Below, in pieces: positions 12,501 through 24,500 of a DNA stretch of 64,000 bases; the stretch's first letter is position 1, and each line of letters starts with the position of its first letter. Both the position numbers and the translations under genes were made by a program. The notes under the pieces are model-generated. The model did not search any database and was not told the DNA's origin. It saw nothing but the letters and a program-made list of their open reading frames with translations. The stretch comes from Alligator mississippiensis. Taxonomy: Eukaryota > Chordata > Crocodylia > Alligatoridae. Where the stretch lies: NCBI RefSeq assembly GCF_030867095.1, contig NC_081831.1:63688716-63752715 (forward strand), written 5' to 3'.

Positions 12501-15500
12501 TTTTCCGAAGGCTTCAGCCAGTACTCATTCATTTGGGACACGTTTGCAGGATGGTGGTTTGCATAGTGACCCTAAGAAAACCTTTAAGACTAAGTGGCAA
12601 ACCTCATTTTTCTGTGCAAGAATTTAAACTTTATCACTCTCTCATGGTTTAATGTTTTATTTTATTTCCACAGTGAAACCTGAAGAACTTTATGCTTTCT
12701 CTTACAACCCCAAAATGCCTAAAGATAACCGTGAAGTTGGATGGAAGATGGTTGATTTAAAAGTAGATTACCAGCGAATGGGGATTCCGAATGACTACTG
12801 GGAAATAACAGATGCTAATAAAGACTACGAGGTAATTCTGGTGCAAAGTAATTGCAGTTGGCACAGCAGTCCCTTCCTTTGTTCTGATGATGTGTGGCAA
12901 CCTGGTGACCGCTACCTCGATGGTACTATGGAGGAGTGAGTCAATCAGATTTAGCTGAAGCAACAGCATCTTGTGAAATCTGATAGTGATACTGTAAAAG
13001 AACAGAGCTATGGGGTTACTTTGATTTGCTTGATCATACTGATAAAGTAGCCGATAGTCATTTTTCTAGAGAAGCCTCAAACCACTTCTCAGTCCACTAG
13101 AGAAGCCTCAGACCACTTCTGCCAGTCCTCAGGAAACTGATGTTTGTTAGCTTTCCAAAGTAAAAAGGGAATTGTGTCAACCCCCATCCCAGCATCTCTG
13201 TACTCTGGTGGGTGACTGACATGTGGAAGAAGAATGGAATAATGGTGTGTCCTGTAGGTGGTAGCAAAGGTGGTGTGGGGGAATAATAGCCAGCTGGCTA
13301 ATTCTCTGTTCTACCTAGAAAAAAAGACCTCATGCCCTTGCTCTTAACAAAATGCCACTGCCATTTCCCTTCTTTGTTTCCACTCTTGAAGCAGCATAAA
13401 GCAAAAAATAGTTTAGGTTTGTAAAATATCATGTATTCAAAAATCATAACTTTCTGCTGCTTTTGATGTTGTAAAACCTTTTTTTTGGCTAAAAGGCATA
13501 GAAGACAGATCTGAGAGAGATGGAACATAATATATTACATTGTTACTCACCTTGAATCCCTTTCACATGTTCCTCTGCTACCTTGCCTTGGTACCCATCA
13601 AGGCACACAGGCCTCAGCTTTCAGAACTAAGTATTAATTTGAGACGTCTAAGTCTTTGGATTTCCATTTTGAGACCTTTTAAGGGACGCTGACATCTGAA
13701 GATGTGCACCCAGTAATTTTTGAAGCTTTAGGTCCCAGGGTGTAACTCTTACTATTTTTAAAAATTTTCTCACTTCTTTTTTTTCATTTCCTTAAGGTTT
13801 CTAGCTTTCGGCTTAACCCATAAAACCTCAAAGCCAAATGTTGAGAATAGATTTAATGTATGTGATTATACACGCTTAAGTGATTCACACCTCGTTTGAG
13901 GTGTTGAAAATTAGGTGCCAGAATAGCATTTGTTTTTGAGGATGTCAGAGATGTGTGCTGAGAGCTCATTCTAAGATGCATAGGATTCTGTAGGGAGCAT
14001 TTTTATTTTCTATAATTTAAGAACAACCACTTCTTTGTATCCAGTCTTTGTTCCTACACACAAGCTGTTAATTTGCTGGAATACAAAGAGGAGATCCTAC
14101 CAAAATGTGTTTGTTGTATGTAGTCTTGCTTTTTGCATGCATTGTTGCACTGTTTCATGATGTAGAAGAACAAATTGAAATCATACCACGTATTCAGGTA
14201 CCACATTCATTTTATTTCATGGTTCCTGGTAAATTCTTGTTTTGCTGCTTCTGCTGAGAGATACAATTGAATCTATCAAGATAATCCATGGGTACTGTGT
14301 ATAATGCTAAGAAACAAATATTTAATTTCTCTATTAATAGTAATAACTGATAAGTATTGTAATATCTGTATCTCTCTCTACTTCCTATTTAGGTTTGCAA
14401 CACATATCCTCCAGAAATAGTGGTGCCTAAAGCTGCTAGTAAGGCAACTGTGCTTGGAAGTTCAAAGTTCAGAAGCAGAGGGCGGATCCCAGTGCTTTCC
14501 TACTTCTACAAACAAAATAATGTTAGTTATGTTCATTTTACTCTTTTATTTTTTGTTCTTGTTGCCCTATCAGCTTTCAAGTGGAGGAGGATTGTGCTCT
14601 ATTTGGAGCAAGAGGTTGAGTGCTGCAACTCTTAGATTCTGTTCCAGTTTTCCTATTGATTTGTTCAAGGTCTTCGAGCAAGTTAGTTGAAGCAAATTGG
14701 CAGGTTATCCCAGAAGTGAGTTTGATGCAGGGTTTCCCCACCCATGGTATGTAGGTAGTAATAGTATATTTTCTAGGAAGTGCAGACTTAATTGCTTCTC
14801 ATATGCCACAAGGTCCTTGTATGAAAAAAGCTATTCAAGTGTAATTAGTTTTAAACATTTAGAGGAGTTTCTGACTAAAAGACAGAGTTTTAAAAGTATT
14901 CAAAGTTTTCGGACCCTGTCTTTCCTCTGCTCCTCTTTCCCCAGCTTTCCAAAATTAAAGAATGCTTGATATGACCCTGTCCCTTAAACCTACATAAAAG
15001 CATGTGTGCTTCCTATCTTTTGAGTCTTCAAATTACCAAATTAGTTACTTTGGGCAATCTTTTACAAGTTGCATCTCAACTCGGCTAAATCTACCAAAGT
15101 CTGAACAGAAAGAAATAGCTTAGAAGAACTACCTGATTTTATATTAACTGAGAATAAGTGAATTTTAATCTCACTGAATAATAGTGTAAGTTATTAACTT
15201 TGTTTTCTCAGCAGTGTTTTTGGGGACAGAGGTTAGCAAATGCTTTTACAGTTAAATTGCTGACTCTTGGTCACTTCCTGAGGAAGTGTCCTCTGACCAA
15301 GAGATTGTATGGAGTTGTGTTGTTGGAAACAGCTGCAATTATATAATCACGTACAGTGTTCCCTCAAGTCTGGAACAGTGCTACCATGTTAAAGTCATAA
15401 AGAAGAACAGACAAAGCCACAGAAGGAAGTTGAGTAGAGGGGCAACAAGCAAATTGGTTAGGAGTCAGTTAGGAGAGGAGTGGACTTTAAGAAGGTGGTA

Positions 15501-18500
15501 AAGGAGGATGGGGAAGGGTGGATGGCTGTTTCCTTAGTACAATGTCCACTTCAGATTCCCAAAGCTCTTGTGAGGAGTAGATGAAAACACTGTTAGAATT
15601 ATTCTTTCAGTCTCTCCATTTAATGGAAATTTTTCAATGAAACAGCAGAATCCTGGCAATATCCACATATATTGTTCCTTGATGCTATAAACATTGCTAG
15701 CTGTCTGTATTATAAACTGTGTAAATTATCTGTTTCAGGCTGCCATATGCCGCTGTAGTCAGCCCCTTTCTGGGTTCAGTGCCCGCTGTCTGGAGGATGA
15801 ACAGATGCTGCAGGCGATTAGACAGGCCAACCCGGGGAGTCCGTTCATGTATGTTGTAGACACAAGGCCAAAGGTATCACTTGATATAGGATTTGTGGAT
15901 GTTATTAAAGTTCATATTTGTGTTATGGCAACACAACTTTCATTGGATGCTGGTTTTCATATTTAACCTCATGAAGCATGAAGAAGCCTTTGTAAAAAGT
16001 ATGTTAAAAGTATCAAGGTCAGTTCTTCCTTGCCCATGAAGCTGAATGGTGGATTTGGTATCCAGCTGCTTTTTTTGTCCTTAATGTGTCATCTGCCTTC
16101 CATTAATAAAACTGCATTCATGTTAGGAGCACATCTATTTCTGGAGTATTATGGATTATTTGAGATTATAGTTAAGTACTGTCCAAGGTTAACAACAATT
16201 TCATGGCTGAGTAGGATAGTGCATTGTTCCAGTCTGGAAGTTACACTCTGAATTTATCATTGAGATGGAAATGAGAATCTAAACTACTACTTGTACAAGA
16301 CTGAAGTGCCCATATCCATATCAGCACTAACACCACTTCCTATCTATCTCCCTCCTCCCCCCAACACCAAATTCCCAGACCCATGGGGAGATTGGCCAGA
16401 TCAGGCTGGCATGCGGGGTTTGTCCTTGGCTGATGTGCCGAGCCTGACCCAGCACGTTGCCCTGGACCCATCATGTGGAGTCTGACTCCAGTGCTGCATG
16501 CCAGGGTAGACCAGGTGAGCCAAGTCTGAGACCACATGCTGGCTCTGGGGTTGTGTTCTGAGTTGGACTTGGTGCAGAGCTCCAGAGCCAGTACAGGGCC
16601 CCAGACTCGGTGTGCTGGATCGGGCACTGCTTGTGTGGCCTGAATGCCAAATTAGCCCCCACTGCCCGTTTCCCCAACCGCAAATGCCTCAGACCTCAGT
16701 TACTTGCTTGCACTCCAAGGTAGCATTCCCTGCCCTCCCCTCTTCCCCCTGCCCTTCATCACCACCACTATCCCTTCAGTCCTTCCAAAAAAAAAACCCC
16801 ACAGTGTGTATTATATTTAGGGGGACACGTTATACATGAGAAAAATATGGTATTTTGATGAGTGCCCCAGGGCACATGCTTTGGTTGGTGTTTCTGAGAG
16901 CTAATCCTATTGCACCATTTATCCCATAATTATCATTCACCTGGCATTTTAGTGCCCCTCGCTTGCACTTTCAGAGGTGTTCCACTGGCGTTTGTCTTGA
17001 ACTGCTGTTAGTGATATGCCATGGCACAACAAAGGAGGGAATTATTAGCCACATTTCCTCTTCCAGCCAGTCAGTGTCTAACCTGGCAAAGTAGAATTCA
17101 TAGATTCATAGATGCTAAGGTCGAAAGGGACCTCAACAGATCATTGAGCTCCGACCCCCCTGCCTAGGCAGCAAAGGGTGCTGGGGTTAGGTGACCCCAG
17201 TCAGATGCCTATCCAGCCTTCTCTTAAAGACCCCCAAGGTAGAAGAGAGCACCACCTCTCTTGGAAGCCCATTCCAAATTTTGGCCACCCTTACTGTGAA
17301 GAAGTTTTTCCTGATATCCAGCCTAAATCTGCTCTCTGTCAGTTTGTGACCATTGTTTCTTGTTACCCCAGGAGGCACCCTGGTGAACAGAGCATCTCCA
17401 ATCCCTTACTGCATCCCCCTAATGAATTTGTAGGCAGCCACAAGATCATCTCTCAGCCTTTGATTCAGTTATCTAGATTTATTTTCACTTTGTGCTGTTA
17501 GGGATATGTAGCCATGTATATCTCCCCTCCCTCTCTCCCCCATCTGCCTGTTCTGTTTACTGGAGTTAAACTACTGTGTTTCCAAAAATCCATCATTTTG
17601 AGACTGGAAGATAAAAGTGAGCTACTCATTTGAGCATTAAAGAACTTTCAGTAGTTTTGGTAATAGCTCTGACTAATTGCTATTTGCACACTCAGCATTT
17701 TTGGTTCAAAACGGCTTCCTACATTTCAGTTGGGTACTATGTTCTTGCTGCTTTAAGTTTATCATTGCTGGGCGCTATTAAAAATCTGCAATGTTCTGCC
17801 CCCAAGGTGGCTATAGTTCGGTGACAAATTCAATGATCTCTTGGTAGGACTGTTTGTAAAATGTTTTGGAAACCTGTACTATTTCTATAGCACATGTATA
17901 TTTATGGTGTTTCTGTACAGATGCTCCTACTAGATGAAGGAGCTAGGTCCATCTGTAACTAGCACTTTTACCTGATTCATTTCTCCCCAACCCCCTCCAT
18001 ACAGTTTTTCAGTTAAAAAGAAAATGAGTCAAACCTCTCTGTCTGATAACAGACCTGTCAATAGTAAGACCAGCATAAAAAGCTTGTCTAAAGAAGCCTG
18101 AAATTGGCATCCAGGTTTTTCATAGGCTTTTGCTTTGGGTTAACTTGCAGCTCGTGCCTATGTAATTGTAGTATAACTATTGGAAACAATTTATAAAGCA
18201 AAAAATACTTCTGTGAATGGCTTTACTTGATATTTGCTCTGGGAAATGAAAAGCGTTTCCAAGCCAGGTTTATTTATGCATTTTTTTCCATATAATTTCT
18301 GCAGTTAAATGCCATGGCCAACCGAGCCGCAGGAAAGGGATATGAAAGTGAAGATCACTATGACAAGATTCGTTTTAAGTTCATTGGCATAGAAAACATC
18401 CATGTGATGAGGAATAGTCTGCAGAAACTCCTGGAAGGTAAGTTTTTCACTTTTGGCTGCTCTGTGTAGTGCTGGTAACTGCTGCTTGATATAACAGCCT

Positions 18501-21500
18501 TACCCATTCTGGAATAAGTACAGTATATACAATGTGTGTACACTTTGGGGGCATGGAAAAGGAAACAGATTAGCAGAGGAATTCTTGCCTTTGTGCTCAA
18601 TTTACTGAGGTGGATAAAAGTGGTCTCTTGTAAAACTAGCTGATACTAAAGTATTTTAAAAATGTCTGGCAAGAAAGAAATTCTTAATTTTATCCTAAAA
18701 TTAGAATGAATATTAGTATTTAAAGATCCTACAACATATTAATCTCTTAACTGTTTATACAAATTAAAGCAAATTAAAAAAGGAATGCAGCATTTTGCCA
18801 CTAGTACAGTTTATCAGTTAATTGGTGAAGTATTGAAATGTGACTAAAGTATAAGGGGTGTGTGTTTTTTTTTGTTTTTAGTTTGTGTTGTGGTTTGTGT
18901 GATATGAGACATTTACAGAGTTCTCTAGGAAGGCTGACACCTATATAGAAAGAAATGACAAATGAAAATGTGTTTGTTTGTGTGTCTGCATGCACATACA
19001 AGTACAAATCCAGACTGCTGTGTGAGGTTTTGAGCAATCAAAATTTAGGTAAGACTTTCAGGGGCCAGTGGGAACTGAGGACCTGATTCCTCTCTCATTT
19101 CTATGGTTGTAAATAGGAATAAGTCTTTTGAAGCTGATAGCTGTGCCTTGTTACAAAAGTGATGCTAGAAATGGTAATGAAAGAAGAGCATGAATATTAT
19201 CATAGTACTCTGGCTGACTTATTGACAATACTCTTAGTATTATGCTGCTGGCAGGGGGTGCTTAGAAGCACTGTAAGCTGATGCTGTTAGTCCTGTTGCT
19301 CAGCCTTATAAGGCAAAGCATAGGTGCTAAGTACATGGGGCCCAAGGGCCTTGGCTCACCTTGGGAAAGGGACTGTCAGGGGCCCACACCTGAGGACAAT
19401 TACATAATATTTCTATATTATTTTATATTGTACGAGTTGGATTCAGTTATGTTGAGCATGCTGGATGCAAGGTGTTGTGCTTAGGAGTGATGACTGAGGC
19501 CCTGAGCTATTACCAGGGATCCGGGTTTTCCGTTTGCTGCTGAAAAAAATGTGGCTTTTCTCCTTTAAATGAAAAAACCATGGGAAATGGTGGCCAGAGT
19601 TCTGGCCTGCAAGAGGCTGCTTGGGGCTGGAGGGAACAGGGAGGGTGACTGGCGCCAGGGGATGCCATGCAGATGTGTGCTTGCACATGCATGTGGTGGC
19701 CAAGCAGTAGTGCAGAGCGGCTCTTGCAGGTAAATCTATGGGGGTGGGGGCATGGGTGATGCAGTGGAAGGGTGGGAGGAGCTTGTCCCCCCCAAGATTT
19801 CTGTGCCGACAGCAGGGCACTGGGCTGCAGTGGGACCAGACCGTTTCTGGAGCAGGAGCTGCCTCGGTGGCTCAGTGGGTGGGACCCAGCATGGGAGGTA
19901 GAGCCATGCTGCCATGACCACCAAGGTGTCAGCGCGTGGAGTTGTCCCTGCTGCTGGCGAGCAGCACAGCGCTGTTTGTGCCCCCAGCTGCATCCTTACA
20001 CACTACTGTGGGCACGTGTTCCCCATGCCCTCCACTGTGTAACCTGTGCTCCCTCCTGTCCCCTCACACATCTCCTGTGCCCATGCACCCATCCTGTGCC
20101 CCACACTGGTGGGCAGGGGACATATGTCAATCATCTTAGGCCCCCCCCAGCAAAAATAAGTAAGTGCCTATGAGTCAAAGGATAAGTACTTATATATTAT
20201 TCTCATTTTGTTTTGCAGTCACTAATGTAATGGTCTAACTATGAAGTGATCAGATCACTGATGTTACAGATCAGCTGGCTTGGTAGTATCCACAATTTAG
20301 AAGTGACCTTGGGGTACAATCCAGCAATTCATGGGATGCAGAAGTTGACATGAGCAGAAGTACTGCTCCTAAAGCACCCTTTGCTGGGTGATTTATTTTG
20401 GGTTGAAGAGGCAGAATAAATGCTGCTCCTTTGCTACAAGGCCTTGACAGTAATAAAACGTCTGTCATAGTTGCTGAGGGAGAATTGCACTATAATGCTT
20501 TTCAACATAACATCTGAGCCCTTCTCAAGGTTAAGACATTATTTTCCTCTAGAAATTAGAGCTCTCCATCTTTCTCATAAGCCAGTTTCCTACAGTGATT
20601 ACATGGTGGAAGTGATTGGATGTGAGCAGTGGCAGTGAAGGGCTGGAGAAAAACATAACACCTTAATCACCTGCCTTGGACTGAAGCATGCACTTTTTGA
20701 AATAAGATTTTGATTATAACGGTAGACAGCCAAAGGAGACCAGAGTTACTCCTTATTAGATCCTGGACCCTCTGCAGTCTAAAAAAATGGTTTGTACACA
20801 CAATCCCTCAGGTGCAGAAAAAATTGGTGCCTATATTTCAGTATTCAGAAGAGTCACTTTAAGAAACAAAGCAAACTTCATGCTGTTATGTGGGAGAGAG
20901 TAGGAAGAGGAGAGAGATCTTGTGTGCTAGGGATTTAGTTTGTTGGCATCTCAGCTAATTCTTCTATTTCTATGTTGTCAGTGTGCGAAACAAAATCTCC
21001 CTCCATGAGTGATTTCCTTACTGGCTTAGAGAACTCAGGCTGGTTGCGGCACATTAAAGCTGTAATGGATGCTGGTGTCTTCCTTGCCAAGGTAAAACTC
21101 CCACTCCATGTGAAACTTTTAAGAACATATACACTAATATTAGTGACAGCTGTGAAAAAAATCTTGCTACAGATGTGGGTAAGGCATTAATGTTTATACA
21201 GTAATGCCAGACTGGACTCAACTATAGAAAAAGAACCTGCAGTGGCAGGGCTTAAAGTGGGTGACCTAACTGACTCTAATGCCTATCTTCCATGCTTATG
21301 CTTTCTTACGTGAATTGAAATGAACCTATCCTTGTATTCTGACAGAAACAAATGTACCTCCTATTATTTGATTTTATTTATTTCCATTTGAATAGTTAAA
21401 GAGCACGTTTGTATAAACATCTGACAGTATTGCATACTAGGTCTGTGTGAATAGGGAAGTATTCAATTTGGATTCAGATTCAGCCAGTTTGGAGGACAGT

Positions 21501-24500
21501 GATTCGATTCAGATCGCTGTCCTGAATCTATTCGGCCAAATCGGAGCCGAATCTTCTGAAGCCGATTCAAAGAGATTTGGTGATTCGGATCTGCCAAGAG
21601 GCAGGCACAGCTGGTCAGCTCCTCCTGCTGTGCGTGCCTCTCCCTGGGTGGGGGGAGCTGCAGGAGAAGCCCCCATGGCTGCCCTGTCTAGCCCCAGCCT
21701 AGTCCTGGCACTTAAAATAAATAAATAAATAAATAAATAAAAAAACCTGGCACTCACCAGCTGCAGGAGTGGCAGTTGGGGCCTCTGGGTGCTCGTGGCA
21801 GAGCCACCTGTGTAGTGGGGGGCATTGGGGATCCCCCGCCCCTGCTTGGCATCTGCGCTGCAGCTGCCCAATGATGTGGGTACAGCATGGCTCCACAGGA
21901 TGCCATGCGCTGCCTGGAAGCTGGGGCTGAGTGATACCGGGCTCTGGGTGACTGCTGGAGCTGCCCCAGGTCTCAGATAGCGCACGGCACCCTGGCAAAT
22001 TATGCTGCACCCGCATGATGCTACAGTTGCCGTGCGGGTGCCAGGTAGGGAAAAGTGATCCCCGCTGCCCCCCCAGTATCCTGTGCTGCGCAGGGCGGAG
22101 CTCTGCCATGAGACGTAAGAGGGCCCCAATCACTGCTCCTCCAGCTGGTGACTGTAGAGCTTCAAAAAAAGAAGAAAAAGCCCTGCACTTACTGGCTCTG
22201 GCAGCAGTGATCGGGGGACCTCTGAGGGTTCATAGCAGCCCCCCCCCCCCCCCCCCCCCCCCCTTGCAGTGTGGGGCAGCAGGAATCACCTATACCCCCC
22301 ACCCCACTGTTGCTTGGCATCCTCACAGCAGCTGCCCCATGGCGCAGGTGCAGCAAGGCACAGCAGGACGCTGTGCGCTTTGGGAGAGCTTGGACCACTG
22401 GGGCTGAGTGCTGCCAGGCTCTGGCTGACATGTGGAGTGCCCCAGCTCTCAGCTGCGCTGTGCCCATGCCATGGGGCAGCTGCTACATGGGTGCCAAGTG
22501 GGGGCGGAGCTCTACCACAAGCCATAGACAACTCATCCAGGGGGCATGGGGGGTGGGGGGGGGGAGGTGGCTCCCTGCTCCTACATGCACCCCCAGGGGG
22601 AGGTATGGGGGGTATGTGCCCCTGCTGGATTTGTGTGCAGGGTGCGGGCAGGCTGACTACTATAGGCTCAGCGGCAGGGGTGGCCCCAGCCTCTTCCTAG
22701 TCAGGGGACTAGACCAGGACTGGGAACAGGATGGGCTCAGCTGTGCAGGGCAGATAGCAATGGTGCTGGAAGGGGGGGGTTATGGGGAATTTTGGGGTGG
22801 CTCCAGCCCCCTAAGCCCTCCCGCTAGCACTTCCCCTCTTGGGGCACTCTGCTCTGCTGCCTTATCCTCAGGAGCCCCACGCTGCAGGGTGGGCAGGGGG
22901 CATGCAGTCAGCTGGGGGGGCTCCTGAGGGAAAGGCAGCAGGGGTGGTGCTGTGGGGGGGATGTTGGAAGGCTATAGGCACCCCAAAATTCCTTGTAGGC
23001 ACCCCTCCCAACGCTGTTTCCACTGCCACTAGCTCTGAGCCCAGCTGCAGCCTAGCTCCCCCCACCCCAGGAAGAGGCTGGTGCTGCCCCTGGCCCTAAG
23101 CATGCAGTAGATAACCTGCCTTCACCTTGTGCACAAATCTCAGGGGGGCAAATGTCCTGCATATATTCCCCATGGGTATGTGCAGCAGTGGGGACCTGTC
23201 TCCTCCCTCTCCACCCTGTCCCATGCCCTGGATGAGCTGCCCACAGCTCTGTCCTGCTCCCGGCCCTGGGGTCTCATTCACCACCCTAGCTAGGCAGCAC
23301 TTGCCCCTGCCCCACACTCTCCCTCACCGATCTGATCCCCTCATGCCCCTTCTCCCCCACAGACTTACTGGCAGGACACTGCTTTCCAAGCTGCCTGGCT
23401 GCATTCTTGTAAATTGGCTATTGGATTGGTATCAGCCAATATGGCTGGTTAATAATTGGCTATTTGTATCAGCCAAGAAAATCTTTATCGGTGCACCCCT
23501 AGTTTCTACCCATGCAGAGGATTTGCATGAATAAAACCTATGCTCATCCACTACTCCCAGTTTATTACCCCAGCGTTGTATATTTTGCTCTGAAAACCCT
23601 TTTAAGTGAGGAACATATCTTATTTGTTCTCTAATGAGCCTGCTATGTCTTTTGCAAAAATACACTACTTACTTGAATGTAAGACAATGGTTTTCCCCCT
23701 CAAACAGCATGGGGAAAAAGCCCCGTGGTCTTATATTTGTATGCAAAGTGGAGAGGGGAGCAGGTGGCTGCTGCTGGTCTGACTGGCCTTGAGCCCCTCT
23801 TTCCACCAATTCCCCTCTGCAGCTGCTCCACCCCCTGCCCCTACTGTCAGGGGCAGCTCAGCTCTGGCTGGGGTCTCTCCCTAGCACAGAACACATGGAA
23901 ATGCCTTTCCCTGCCTAGCCAATCAGTAGCGCTGAGACTGCTGCATTGTCTGCCTGGCTAGTCAGCTGTGATGAAACTGATGTGAAGGGGCAGAGACTGG
24001 GGGGAGTTTGGTACAGGGGGCAGAGGCTGTGGGGAGTGCAGGTGGCAGGGGGAAGAAGTGGGCAGGGCAGAAAGCAAGGGGACCACCTGAACCTCTTCCC
24101 CCTCCCCCAGTCCCCAAGCCAGCAATTGCTTTCCTTGCTGTAGCAGTGTGGAAGGGGGAAGGGAAGATTGAAGACAACCCTCCAATACTCAGATTCTGTA
24201 CCTGCAAAATTATGAGAAACTTATAAATTTTCCAAATGTAGAATCTAATTATGGGGGTCGTCCTATATTTGAGTAAATACAATGTTATAAATCTAGGAAT
24301 AGAGGAAGGGATATTAACACCCCTCCAGCCTTGTGCCACAGCTTCTGTCCGTTATTGCTTGTTCAGGCTTGGTTGTCTGAAACTTAATGAACACTTTATT
24401 GCTATCTATACACTACATAGTTAACATGCTCCCTCTAGTTCTGTCCTGTTCTATTCAATATAAGTTCTTAGAATTGTCTAACGTAGCTCCTTCCAGTATA

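Noticed and set aside
12839-12939. Protein continuation after exon 4
   Set aside because: It is intron read-through after a consensus donor; the frame is lost to MTMR8 homology at the donor.
21509-22927. ORFs of 130-218 residues in intron 8
   Set aside because: They lie in GC-rich transposon repeats on both strands and have low-complexity Trp/Cys/Pro text without domains.
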